A stretch of 62,064 nt of DNA from a virus, in the IMG/VR virus record IMGVR_UViG_3300015360_000003, positions 1-62,064 of that record; one strand, given 5' to 3'. How positions within the stretch are numbered: position 1 is the stretch's first letter; every line of letters starts with the position of its first letter. The notes beneath the pieces are model-generated. The model made no database searches. It saw nothing but the letters and a program-made list of their open reading frames with translations, and was not told where the DNA came from. Below, one piece after another: positions 1 to 6,336 of this stretch. A program made the translations under genes and the position numbers.

Positions 1-192
1 TCCCATGTGCGAGCCTTCGAGCGTGGCAGGTGGGTAATCATCGGTTAATCCCATGTGCGAGCCTTCGAGCGTGGCAGGTGGGTAAGCCTCGGTTACTCCC
101 ATGTGCGAGCCTTCGAGCGTGGCAGGTGGGTAATCATCGGTTAATCCCATGTGCGAGCCTTCGAGCGTGGCAGGTGGGTAAGCCTCGGTTAC
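1..192. repeat. 48-bp tandem repeat array, left end
   Basis: There are four complete 48-bp units (1-48, 49-96, 97-144, 145-192). Units 1 and 3 end in atcatcggttaa and units 2 and 4 end in gcctcggttac, so the higher-order period is 96 bp. The unit beginning at 193 breaks off into a hairpin. Because 48 is a multiple of three, a spurious reading frame runs through the array. The last 48 bases of the window are identical to unit 1 and in register with it. Possible roles are packaging or terminal repeat, or a replication or partition site. Confidence 0.95.
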
Positions 193-205
193 TCCCTACG
201 CGGGT

Positions 206-237
206 CGGGCGACTATCCGCAATGGGATAGTCGCCCG
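206..237 (-). terminator. strong hairpin at end of leftward operon
   Basis: A perfect 13-bp stem (206-218 with 225-237) and a 6-nt loop lie just past the stop of the last leftward gene at 243. It has no run of T on either side, so it may be a 3'-end stabiliser or boundary structure rather than a classical intrinsic terminator. Confidence 0.5.
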
Positions 238-242
238 GTCGG

Positions 243-449
243 TTAACAGTGATGCAATGTACCGGCTTCTAAAATGTACAGTGTAGATAGGATCGTAGCT
301 AACGGAATACGAAACTTCCTATGCACGAGTTTGGCTACCCGTCGGATCGGATAGCCCTGTTCGACCACTAAGAAGTCAAGGATTCCTGCGGCTGCGAATG
401 AATCGTTATGCCCCAAGTCAATTAAGGCCAGTTCTACTGTTCGGCGCAT
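243..449 (-). CDS. hypothetical protein, last gene of the leftward accessory operon
   Basis: The 68-residue product is not recognised. It is mostly helical in composition, with a basic stretch (RRVAKLVHRKFR) that could contact nucleic acid. I chose the ATG at 449 because AGGA lies 8 nt upstream; the ATG at 458 sits directly against that ribosome site. The gene nearly overlaps the stop of the preceding small membrane protein gene, so the two are probably translationally coupled. Confidence 0.6.
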   Translation of the reverse strand: MRRTVELALIDLGHNDSFAAAGILDFLVVEQGYPIRRVAKLVHRKFRIPLATILSTLYILEAGTLHHC

Positions 450-450
450 T

Positions 451-651
451 TTATTCATCCTCAGTTAAGGTTTTTTTACGGCCATCGGTGACACCGTGCC
501 AGAAGTCACCAAAGCCGCCGTTAAATGTGGATTGTGTCTGCTTTACGGCGTCGATGCGGGATACTTCCCCGCATACCTTTAGGCCCGCGCAGCCTGCCCC
601 GAATACGGCCACGAGGATAGCGGCGAGCATACCTAGAAGTACTTGAATCAT
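451..651 (-). CDS. small membrane-anchored protein, possible lipoprotein
   Basis: The 66-residue protein starts with one hydrophobic segment (about residues 1-18) followed by GAGCAG. That resembles but does not match a consensus lipobox. The remainder is polar and short. The start at 651 is preferred because AGGTG lies 6 nt upstream; a GTG at 660 would overlap that site. It could be a small inner-membrane or lipid-anchored protein. No family was recognised. Confidence 0.6.
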   Translation of the reverse strand: MIQVLLGMLAAILVAVFGAGCAGLKVCGEVSRIDAVKQTQSTFNGGFGDFWHGVTDGRKKTLTEDE

Positions 652-674
652 GTTTTTCACCTAGTTTATAAAAC

Positions 675-730
675 CGCCCATCGTAATTAATGGGCGAATA
701 GTAAGACGACTATTCAATCGGCAACGATTC
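675..730. promoter_or_regulatory. three consecutive small hairpins in an intergenic gap
   Basis: The gap 661-758 holds three back-to-back inverted repeats. They are CGCCCAT/ATGGGCG (675-696), GAATAGT/ACTATTC (696-715, sharing one base with the first) and AATCG-GCAA-CGATT (717-730). It separates the 759 gene from the small membrane protein gene and could terminate, process or stabilise the leftward mRNA. Confidence 0.55.
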
Positions 731-758
731 GATTTTACATAAGCGTAAATGTCTTATC

Positions 759-977
759 TTAGCCCTCTAATATTTTAAAATCGATAAAGGAGGATTCACC
801 TGATAGGATCTCCTGCCAATGATCCGCCCAACGCAGGGTATATTCCCCATTCGGGTGATGTATAAGCTGGCTGTACGAATCCCCTTTGATCTCGGCTAAT
901 GTTTTACCCTCATAAGAGCCGGGTATACTACTTCGACAGAGGCCGCGAACGACACATGATGGTTTGTATAAAGGCAT
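759..977 (-). CDS. hypothetical protein
   Basis: The 72-residue product begins with a Cys-containing basic stretch and continues into a mixed region with HHPNGEYTLRWADHW. It has no membrane segment or recognised motif. It starts 2 nt after the stop of the upstream gene, with AGG about 7 nt before the ATG, so it belongs to the same message. Function unknown. Confidence 0.6.
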   Translation of the reverse strand: MPLYKPSCVVRGLCRSSIPGSYEGKTLAEIKGDSYSQLIHHPNGEYTLRWADHWQEILSGESSFIDFKILEG

Positions 978-979
978 AT

Positions 980-1177
980 TTACCTGTTGTGCATGATAGG
1001 CGTTATTTTATGTGTGAGGGGGTCGTATTTACAAAGCCGTTTCTTCCAGCCCGGAGGTATGACGATCTCTTTAAAAAGTCGTATGACGTTCTCAAGTGTA
1101 TCGTTGTAAAGTTTTTCGTGGCGGGGCCGATAGCTTTCTTTTTTACCCGTGGCGAGCTGGATGATGTATGTTTCCAT
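980..1177 (-). CDS. hypothetical protein
   Basis: The 65-residue product is basic, probably helical in the middle (LYNDTLENVIRLFKEIV), and carries one Cys. Its ATG directly abuts the stop of the upstream gene ending at 1178, which argues for coupled translation. Not recognised. Confidence 0.6.
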   Translation of the reverse strand: METYIIQLATGKKESYRPRHEKLYNDTLENVIRLFKEIVIPPGWKKRLCKYDPLTHKITPIMHNR

Positions 1178-1471
1178 TTAGCCCACCATTTTCCATACGA
1201 CGCGCATAGCCATGGCTGGCCCTTTGCTATCCGCGATAGCCAAAAGCTTTACGCGGCCTTCTTCTGGTAGTAGGTCAAATATTTTTACAAATGCGGAAGC
1301 ACTAAAAGAGTCGATCATATCGCCGTGCCAACGTGCACACTGTTGTTCATTTAGTATTTTGCGGCAAACATCAATCATGCTCTTAGAGTTCTTACGTCGG
1401 GGAGCGGATCGAATCGTCGATAACACGTCGGCTAGTTCGGCGCGGTCGTTTGTATCTTCAGGTGTTTTCAT
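1178..1471 (-). CDS. hypothetical protein
   Basis: The 97-residue, mostly helical protein is not recognised. Its upstream region is odd. A 20-bp segment containing the ribosome site and an ATG is present twice in tandem (1463-1502), so the true ATG is preceded by two extra ATGs. Each of those opens only a seven-codon frame (MKTLETK). GGAAAC stands 3-8 nt upstream of the chosen ATG, as in most genes of this operon. Confidence 0.65.
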   Translation of the reverse strand: MKTPEDTNDRAELADVLSTIRSAPRRKNSKSMIDVCRKILNEQQCARWHGDMIDSFSASAFVKIFDLLPEEGRVKLLAIADSKGPAMAMRVVWKMVG

Positions 1472-1513
1472 TTTGTTTCCAGTGTTTTCATTTTGTTTCC
1501 AGTGTTTTAAACG

Positions 1514-1553
1514 TTCAATCGATTCGCTATCTGCAAATAGCGAATCCGTTGAA
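1514..1553 (-). repeat. family-1 intergenic hairpin (copy 1)
   Basis: The stem GATTCGCTAT/ATAGCGAATC (1521-1530 with 1537-1546) is flanked by TTCAA/TTGAA. It lies between the stop of the upstream Cys-repeat gene and the ribosome site of the next gene. It is one of at least ten related hairpins in this operon whose stems vary but remain paired. Confidence 0.85.
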
Positions 1554-1592
1554 AGTTTTACTCAGCTACTGTAGTTTTATACTCCTCAAAAG

Positions 1593-1967
1593 CTACGCGG
1601 TTATCAAACACTCGTTGTTTTCGCAGTCATTGCAGTTATTGCAGTCATTGCAGCGGGCGCAGTCATTGCAGTTATTGCAGTCATTGCAGCGGGCGCAGTC
1701 ATTGCAGTTATTGCAGTGGGTGCATTTGGTGCAGCGGGCGCAGTCATCGCAGTCATTGCAGGTATTGCAGTTATTGCAGTGGGTGCATTTGGTGCAGCGG
1801 GTGCAGTCATTGCAGTCAGCGCAATTGGTGCAGCCGAAGCACTCAACACAATCGTCACAGTGGTAGCAATTGTATAGCGTCGCAAGAGAAGCTCTCGCAA
1901 GCACTTCACTTCCCCATTTTTCAATCGAGGCTCGGTTTTTGTTTTTGTCAGTGATCCAGGTTTTCAT
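1593..1967 (-). CDS. protein with cysteine at every third residue (paralogue 1)
   Basis: The 124-residue product has a 33-residue N-terminal module (MKTWITDKNKNRASIEKW...) followed by 28 consecutive C-x-x steps of the type NDC, NNC, ARC, TKC, THC. The spacer residues are almost all D, N, R, K, T or H. Such regular spacing suggests a metal-loaded, disulfide-laddered or solenoid-like fold; this is inference. The same architecture occurs at 2339-2833 and 53135-53737, and I recall it from hypothetical proteins of other phages. Its ATG overlaps the stop of the upstream gene (ATGA). A second frame just downstream encodes a short tail also present after paralogue 2. Function unknown. Confidence 0.85.
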   Translation of the reverse strand: MKTWITDKNKNRASIEKWGSEVLARASLATLYNCYHCDDCVECFGCTNCADCNDCTRCTKCTHCNNCNTCNDCDDCARCTKCTHCNNCNDCARCNDCNNCNDCARCNDCNNCNDCENNECLITA

Positions 1968-2218
1968 TTTGTTTCCATTGTTTTAAACATTAAAAAATCG
2001 GGGGGGTAGATAGTCAGTATAAAATCTAAACAGGTGGTAAATTCGGACACGGATAGATCCATCTCGGTGCGGAAATGCATTTTGTATCCATCGATTTTCA
2101 TTCGCTGGATACAGGTCCCGAACCCTTTAATATGCAGGTGGTTTTTTGAGTACGAGTAGCCGCCTTTACTGCTACGGCGTAGTCGGTTGATCTCCGCGAT
2201 TATCTTGTCAGTGCCCAT
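1964..2218 (-). CDS. hypothetical protein, DKIIAEIN family (copy 1)
   Basis: The 84-residue product is clearly paralogous to the gene at 6692-6922. They share DKIIAEIN-LRRSSK, KGFGT-IQRMKIDGY and MDLSVSEF. Compared with that copy, the stop codon is missing at the usual place and reading continues through the leader into MFKTMETK, ending on the next gene's start. The ATG at 2218 was chosen by alignment to the paralogue. Function unknown. Confidence 0.75.
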   Translation of the reverse strand: MGTDKIIAEINRLRRSSKGGYSYSKNHLHIKGFGTCIQRMKIDGYKMHFRTEMDLSVSEFTTCLDFILTIYPPDFLMFKTMETK

Positions 2219-2241
2219 AATTGTTTCCAGTGGTTTAAACA

Positions 2242-2281
2242 TTCAATCGATTCGCTATCTGCAAATAGCGAATCCGTTGAA
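2242..2281 (-). repeat. family-1 intergenic hairpin (copy 2)
   Basis: Identical in its 40 bases to copy 1 at 1514-1553. It lies downstream of the second Cys-repeat gene and upstream of the 2218 start. The surrounding roughly 100 bp are also duplicated, indicating a recent duplication of the Cys-repeat gene with its 3' end. Confidence 0.85.
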
Positions 2282-2338
2282 AGTTTTACTCGGTTACTGT
2301 AGTTTTATACTCCTCAAAAGCTACGCGGTTATCCACCA

Positions 2339-2833
2339 CTAGCTGTTTTCGCAGTCAACACAGTCATTGCAGTTATTGCAGTGGGTGCATTTGGTGCAGC
2401 GGGTGCAGTCATCGCAATCATTGCAGTGGGTACAATCATCACAATCATTGCAGTTATTACAATGGGGGCATTTGGCGCAGTCATTGCAGTTATTGCAATA
2501 AAGGCATTTGGTGCATCGGGTGCATTTGGCGCAGTCATTGCAGTTATTGCAATAAAGGCATTTGGTGCATCGGGTGCATTTGGCGCAGTCATTGCAGTTA
2601 TTGCAATAAAGGCATTTGGTGTATCGGGTGCATTTGGCGCAGCGGGCGCAGTCATCGCAGCGGGCGCAGTCATCGCAATTGGTGCAGCCGAAGCAATCAA
2701 CGCAATCGTCGCAATCGGCGCAATTTCGCAGCGTCACGAGTGAAGCTCTCGCAAGTGCCTCACTTCCCCATTTTTCAATCGAGGCGCGGTTTCTGTTTTC
2801 GTCGGTGATCCAAGTTTTGGGTTTAGTGTTCAT
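2339..2833 (-). CDS. protein with cysteine at every third residue (paralogue 2)
   Basis: The 164-residue product has an N-terminal module like paralogue 1 (WITDENRNRASIEKW). It then runs through 42 period-three positions, 41 of them Cys and one Tyr (TRY). Internal blocks such as AKCTRCTKCLYCNNCND recur nearly exactly, showing growth by in-frame repeat expansion. The protein is about 25 percent cysteine. It lacks the C-terminal domain found in the 53135 relative. Function unknown; metal binding, redox buffering or a structural fibre are possible. Confidence 0.85.
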   Translation of the reverse strand: MNTKPKTWITDENRNRASIEKWGSEALARASLVTLRNCADCDDCVDCFGCTNCDDCARCDDCARCAKCTRYTKCLYCNNCNDCAKCTRCTKCLYCNNCNDCAKCTRCTKCLYCNNCNDCAKCPHCNNCNDCDDCTHCNDCDDCTRCTKCTHCNNCNDCVDCENS

Positions 2834-3021
2834 TCTGTTTCCTTTAAAAGTTTAACTAATACGGCTACGGTTTTTGTGGCGATGCGTCCAGCTTCCATTC
2901 CATCTCGGTATAATTCCGAACCTTGCGGATTTTGGGCATCGATTGTTTCGACGATAAAGTCGTATAAAGTTTCTGCGAATCCGGGCACGGTCACGAAGCG
3001 GTTTACATAGTCAGGGTTCAT
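2830..3021 (-). CDS. hypothetical protein
   Basis: The 63-residue, probably helical protein starts MNPDYVNRF. The ATG at 3021 was chosen because the longer frame upstream runs through the intergenic hairpin at 3032-3069. Its stop overlaps the start of the Cys-repeat gene, so the two are likely coupled. No recognised motif. Confidence 0.6.
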   Translation of the reverse strand: MNPDYVNRFVTVPGFAETLYDFIVETIDAQNPQGSELYRDGMEAGRIATKTVAVLVKLLKETE

Positions 3022-3031
3022 TTGATTTCTC

Positions 3032-3069
3032 GTTTGCGTAAAACTTGGCCGGTGGAAGTCCCGGCTTGG
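3032..3069 (-). repeat. family-2 intergenic hairpin element (copy 1)
   Basis: This 38-bp element is repeated exactly at 3380-3417. Its core forms a GCCGG/CCGGC stem with an 8-nt loop. It occupies the same position between stop and ribosome site that family-1 hairpins occupy elsewhere. Confidence 0.75.
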
Positions 3070-3079
3070 AAGTGGGAGG

Positions 3080-3367
3080 TTAAAGCCCGAAATCTTCCGG
3101 CTCTTCGCCACGATTCGGCGCGTAGTGATAAATCGCCTCATATTCAGCTTCGGACTCACAGATTATTTGCGCGCCGCGATCGGTGAGTAACACAGTAAAG
3201 CGCTCAGGCGGCAACGGGACTCCGTTCGCGTGTCGCGTAACTCTTATTAATTTGAGAGTTTCCAGCTCCCGAAGATTGGCCGCGCTGTACACGTCCGTAA
3301 AATGCTGGCCATGTTCGTTGCGGTCAATGATCTCGGAAAGGATTTCATGTTTCTGTTTAGTGTTCAT
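3080..3367 (-). CDS. hypothetical protein, KQKHEILSEI family (copy 1)
   Basis: The 95-residue product is paralogous to the genes at 6993-7259 and 8271-8489. They share K-KHxI-x-I-x-RNE-x-GQHFTD and a following Leu-rich helix, and then diverge toward acidic tails. The short helical N-terminus followed by a beta-rich part could be a small winged-helix-like fold; this is inference. The ATG at 3367 follows GGAAAAC. Function unknown. Confidence 0.7.
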   Translation of the reverse strand: MNTKQKHEILSEIIDRNEHGQHFTDVYSAANLRELETLKLIRVTRHANGVPLPPERFTVLLTDRGAQIICESEAEYEAIYHYAPNRGEEPEDFGL

Positions 3368-3379
3368 TTTGTTTTCCTT

Positions 3380-3417
3380 GTTTGCGTAAAACTTGGCCGG
3401 TGGAAGTCCCGGCTTGG
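3380..3417 (-). repeat. family-2 intergenic hairpin element (copy 2)
   Basis: Exact second copy of the 38-bp element at 3032-3069, located between the stop of the 3421 gene and the start of the 3367 gene. Confidence 0.75.
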
Positions 3418-3420
3418 GGG

Positions 3421-3687
3421 CTAGTCTTTGAACCATTCGTCGCCGATTTTTTCAAAGCAACCGTGGTCCGCTAGGTAGTAGTTGAACTCTTTATGATTGG
3501 AATCGAGCACAACAAACGCGCCAGGTACACAATGGTTGTCCTTTGCTAGTAGCTCCTTCTCGATCTCCTCTGTCGTGTAGCGCTCGATCTCGCAGTCTGC
3601 GATAGCTGCGGCTCTCGTTTCGCCCGCGCCGAACAGCCAATATCCGTATTGTACGACGGCGAATTTAATAGGGGTTTTAGTGTGCAT
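3421..3687 (-). CDS. hypothetical protein, FGAGETRA family (copy 1)
   Basis: The 88-residue product is one of four paralogues (also 6382-6669, 7284-7565, 7954-8202). The family layout is PIKFAV-Q-G, FGAGETRA-A-AD, an acidic helix, a strand with VLxSxHxxF and a C-terminal YL-x-x-xG-x-x-KIG-x-x-WF. It is soluble, with no membrane segment. I recall similar hypothetical phage proteins but no function. The upstream leader has GGAAACAAAATG, as is usual here. Confidence 0.75.
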   Translation of the reverse strand: MHTKTPIKFAVVQYGYWLFGAGETRAAAIADCEIERYTTEEIEKELLAKDNHCVPGAFVVLDSNHKEFNYYLADHGCFEKIGDEWFKD

Positions 3688-3772
3688 TTTGTTTCCATTG
3701 TTTTAAACATTCAATCGATTCGCTTTATCGAGCCACCAGTTTTCATAATTCTTTTCCGGGCATAAAAATTTA

Positions 3773-4390
3773 TCAGGCTTCGGGACGTGGTGCGCGCATT
3801 GCCATGACGACGGCTTTGCAGTGTCCTTCGTCGTGTTCGATCAAAACTTGGCCGCCTTGATACCAGGAAATCGTAAAAATTCCTTCTCCTTCTTTATTTG
3901 CCGTAGCGTCGGTCAGGTACTCAAGATCTATGCAAGAAGATTGGGAATCGATAATAGACTGAATATCGCCTTTTACGTTGGCTATTCTGAGCGCGAATTT
4001 CAAATCAAATTGTTTCCCGTGTGACGCCCCGAACGAAATCTCTACGGCACCAAATTTACAAATAGTTACTCCCGGGCAGTAATTGTTTTTTAAAAACTTG
4101 GATGTGCCGATCAAAAATTTACGGTCATCTGCGGCTAAGAGCAGCGAGAAAGACGCAAGCAACCTATCCGAATTGTTCGGTAACACGTCACGCCACGACG
4201 GGAAATCGACATCCTCACCGGACAGTGAGAAACCCTTTTCGATTTTTTCACTCGAAACGATGTGGATTCGTTTCCCGTCGGTCGCCACTGTGTAGTCCGT
4301 GTCACGGTACGGCGCACGTAGATTTGGGTAGGCACGATCTTTCGACGTTGCCAGATTTAACCAGTCGGTCGGTGATGATATTTTCGTCAT
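3773..4390 (-). CDS. sliding-clamp-like protein (short DnaN C-terminal domain homologue)
   Basis: The 205-residue product carries motifs resembling the last part of bacterial beta clamps. These are ATDGKRIHIV (36-45; compare ATDGHRL), FPSWRDVLPNNSDR (63-76; compare FPDYRRVLPKNPDK) and an end segment KAVVMAMR (about 191-198; compare VVMPMRL). The distances fit domain 3 plus a shortened piece of domain 2, so it is much shorter than a 366-residue clamp. It might form a clamp as a higher oligomer, compete with the host clamp, or bind clamp partners. The homology is inferred by eye; a fold prediction would decide. It sits in the accessory operon, far from the polymerase. Confidence 0.5.
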   Translation of the reverse strand: MTKISSPTDWLNLATSKDRAYPNLRAPYRDTDYTVATDGKRIHIVSSEKIEKGFSLSGEDVDFPSWRDVLPNNSDRLLASFSLLLAADDRKFLIGTSKFLKNNYCPGVTICKFGAVEISFGASHGKQFDLKFALRIANVKGDIQSIIDSQSSCIDLEYLTDATANKEGEGIFTISWYQGGQVLIEHDEGHCKAVVMAMRAPRPEA

Positions 4391-4411
4391 ATGTTTCCAT
4401 TGTTTTAAACG

Positions 4412-4453
4412 TTCAATCGATTCGCTAGTCTCGCGACTAGCGAATCCGGTGAA
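4412..4453 (-). repeat. family-1 intergenic hairpin (copy 3)
   Basis: The longest stem of the family: 12 bp (4419-4430 with 4435-4446) closed by a 4-nt loop, flanked by TTCAA/TTGAA-like arms (one mismatch). It lies between the 4461 gene's stop and the leader of the clamp-like gene. Confidence 0.85.
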
Positions 4454-4460
4454 GGCTTAA

Positions 4461-5075
4461 TTAAGATTGGGTTTGAGTATGGATTGCCCGAAGCATTTTC
4501 AATACTTGAGGATCTTCAATTGCGTTCCAAAGAAAGTCATCTATATGATTGCTACATACCAAAGCTTCAGCTATGGATTTTTCCCATAGCTCGCCAACAT
4601 CGATGTATGAGTTTATGAATGCTTCGAGTAGCACGGCGATTTGGTTATGGTCCCAAGTCAAGACATTACTTGCCCAATCGGATAAGTCGCTGGAGTAAAA
4701 CGATAAGAAACCGGACCGGGACGTAAAGCATTTTTTAATTTGTCTACGCAGTAGTGCCGGATCTACTAGACTGAACACGCGCAAAACCTCCGCGTCTTCG
4801 ATGGTACAAAATATCTGGTCGGTTTGGAAATTGTACTCGCGTGGACTGATTAGTTTTTCAAACGAGATGGCTATGCTGAAGGTATGTGCGAATTGTTCGG
4901 TGTAGTTTTTTGCGTACTGAGAAAAAACCGCCGGCCAACAAATAGCCGCGAATATTACAGCAGAGTTTGGGCATGAGGTGTCCTCAGTACCTTTAATCAG
5001 GTGATCGTAGGCGGTATCCACGGCGTCGGCATGTTCAGTCTGGTAGAATCCTGCGAATGGTAATGTCGTCTTCAT
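4461..5075 (-). CDS. conserved phage hypothetical protein (LPFAGFY family)
   Basis: The 204-residue soluble protein begins MKTTLPFAGFYQTEH and contains SPREYNFQTDQIF near residue 85, followed by an acidic, aromatic-rich C-terminal half. This pattern matches a family of phage hypothetical proteins I recall from many enterobacterial and Pseudomonas phages. No function is established to my knowledge. The ATG at 5075 aligns with that family start; the longer frame only reads the shared leader (MFKQTENI). Confidence 0.75.
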   Translation of the reverse strand: MKTTLPFAGFYQTEHADAVDTAYDHLIKGTEDTSCPNSAVIFAAICWPAVFSQYAKNYTEQFAHTFSIAISFEKLISPREYNFQTDQIFCTIEDAEVLRVFSLVDPALLRRQIKKCFTSRSGFLSFYSSDLSDWASNVLTWDHNQIAVLLEAFINSYIDVGELWEKSIAEALVCSNHIDDFLWNAIEDPQVLKMLRAIHTQTQS

Positions 5076-5099
5076 AATGTTTTCCGTTTGTTTAAACAA

Positions 5100-5137
5100 T
5101 CAATTGATCCGCTATCTGCGACTAGCGAATCTGTTGA
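5100..5137 (-). repeat. family-1 intergenic hairpin (copy 4)
   Basis: The stem 5106-5114 with 5123-5131 contains one position that is a C-A mismatch on the plus strand but a U-G wobble in the minus-strand RNA. This is consistent with selection on the leftward transcript. Confidence 0.8.
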
Positions 5138-5154
5138 GGGTTTATAAACTCTTC

Positions 5155-5553
5155 TTATAGCCACCGGGATGTAAGAGCATAACCACCGTCGGGATCTCGC
5201 ACGTCCGCACCTAGTCCGTTTCTGCCATAGTCTTTACCGGCCTCTGCGGGAATATATCCCTGCGGGAATAGCGCACGCCCTAATGCGTAGATAGTATGAA
5301 ACCCCATGTCCATGCCACAGCCATTTATGCTTAGCGCAGGAGTGCCGCGCAGCGACACAAGACGCAGGCCAAGTACTGCTGCCATCGGGCAGGTAATTCC
5401 GGTTATTTCCCCGTCACGGAGAATAAAAAAACTGATTTTTCGATTCATGCCCGAACGACTCACGGATCGCAGAACGCAGTACACGGTATCGCCGGGCTTC
5501 AACACTGCGCATAGGTGATTACGGTCATCTTCGCGATCTTTTTGCTTTGTCAT
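5155..5553 (-). CDS. conserved phage hypothetical protein (VSRSGM / CGMDMGFH family)
   Basis: The 132-residue product contains LKPGDTVYCVLRSVSRSGMN (about 20-40), a beta-rich middle, and NGCGMDMGFHTIYALGRALF before a C-terminal YALTSRWL. I recall this pattern from a widespread family of phage proteins of unknown function. The invariant Cys-Gly-Met-Asp-Met-Gly stretch suggests a small conserved active or binding site. The ATG at 5553 was chosen because the longer frame is leader read-through. Confidence 0.75.
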   Translation of the reverse strand: MTKQKDREDDRNHLCAVLKPGDTVYCVLRSVSRSGMNRKISFFILRDGEITGITCPMAAVLGLRLVSLRGTPALSINGCGMDMGFHTIYALGRALFPQGYIPAEAGKDYGRNGLGADVRDPDGGYALTSRWL

Positions 5554-5576
5554 AATTGTTTTCCTTGTTTTAAACA

Positions 5577-5619
5577 TTCAATCGATTCGCTAGTCGCCGT
5601 GCCTAGCGAATCTGTTGAA
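5577..5619 (-). repeat. family-1 intergenic hairpin (copy 5)
   Basis: Stem GATTCGCTAG/CTAGCGAATC (5584-5593 with 5603-5612), 9-nt loop, flanked by TTCAA/TTGAA. Placed between the 5623 gene's stop and the next leader. Confidence 0.85.
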
Positions 5620-5622
5620 AGT

Positions 5623-5916
5623 TTAACAACCTAATTCCCCAATTTCGCGGTAGCAGTGAGTGCATTGAGCAGCTGACTCTTCCCCCACTTCTACGCCTAC
5701 CGCTTCATAAGCTTGCCCAATAATTTGCCATTCGTTCGCTTCTCGTAAAAGTGTAGCTTTGAGTACTAGTCGGATGTTGTCCTTAATACACGTAGCGCAT
5801 AGCAGGTCGCCGCAAACTGTGACTCCTAACCGATCATAGCAGCCGGGGAAAGTGCAAGGATGGCGGGTAATGCTTTTAACTATTTTGTTACCCGCAAAGT
5901 TTAGTGCTTTTTTCAT
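5623..5916 (-). CDS. hypothetical protein with two Cys pairs (possible zinc ribbon)
   Basis: The 97-residue product has Cys pairs PCTFPGC (residues 21-26), a second pair CGDLLCATC and a C-terminal CTHCYREIGELGC. This spacing could coordinate one or two zinc ions in a small treble-clef or ribbon-like fold. The middle is helical. Not otherwise recognised. Confidence 0.65.
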   Translation of the reverse strand: MKKALNFAGNKIVKSITRHPCTFPGCYDRLGVTVCGDLLCATCIKDNIRLVLKATLLREANEWQIIGQAYEAVGVEVGEESAAQCTHCYREIGELGC

Positions 5917-5952
5917 AAGTGTTTCCCTTGTTTTAAAGTGTTAACGGCTTCG

Positions 5953-6315
5953 CTAGTCGGCTAAATAGTCAGCTGACAAGCCGTATGTTTTCACGCCGTC
6001 CACATGTACATTATCGAGATCTCCGGCTCCTGGCATACACGGAGAGCAAAACGCGCAATTGATAATGTGAGGCGATTTAAACACGAATAAAAAGTAAGAA
6101 TCGGTCGCGTAGTGACAAATCAAACCGTTTTTGTTGTACGAGAATCCCAATGGTTCGGCGAAGTCGTCGTCATCGGATAAACCTTCAGGATATTCCGCAT
6201 CGAAGTTTTGCAGCCAATCAGGATCGCAGGAGTTCAGCGAGATCACACCGTAGCGAATTCCCGTTTCTACGTCGATGTTAGCTTTGCCGTGTCCGTAGTC
6301 TATTCCGATGTACAT
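5953..6315 (-). CDS. conserved hypothetical protein (GAGDLD family)
   Basis: The 120-residue product starts MYIGIDYGHGKANID and contains CAFCSPCMPGAGDLDN followed by GVKTYGL. This CSPC-xPGAGDLD signature is one I recall from phage and bacterial hypothetical proteins. The cluster of three Cys suggests a metal or redox site. Its stop codon lies within a degraded copy of the family-1 hairpin (5938-5965). Function unknown. Confidence 0.75.
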   Translation of the reverse strand: MYIGIDYGHGKANIDVETGIRYGVISLNSCDPDWLQNFDAEYPEGLSDDDDFAEPLGFSYNKNGLICHYATDSYFLFVFKSPHIINCAFCSPCMPGAGDLDNVHVDGVKTYGLSADYLAD

Positions 6316-6336
6316 GGGTTTCCTTTTTTTTAAACA

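Noticed and set aside
1-192. CRISPR-like array
   Set aside because: Units are directly tandem with no unique spacers and no cas genes nearby.
30-230. 66-residue open frame through the left repeat array
   Set aside because: It arises because the 48-bp repeat is a multiple of three. The product is only repeats of the array and it has no ribosome site.
1450-1866. Open frames on the plus strand and in other minus frames across the Cys-repeat genes (also 2329-2743 and 53297-53647)
   Set aside because: The three-base-periodic repeat keeps several frames open. Only the Cys frame has a leader, a non-repeat N-terminal module and a paralogue with a conserved C-terminal domain.
3690-3772. Small frame DKFLCPEKNYENWWLDKANR after the clamp-like gene
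   Set aside because: It has no start codon in frame, lies in a different frame from the clamp-like gene, and overlaps a degraded hairpin.
5076-5099. Longer starts in the shared leader (MFK... at 2242, 5099 and 5577)
   Set aside because: These ATGs lie in the conserved hairpin flank and have no ribosome site. The ATG after GGAAAC aligns with paralogues or family members.
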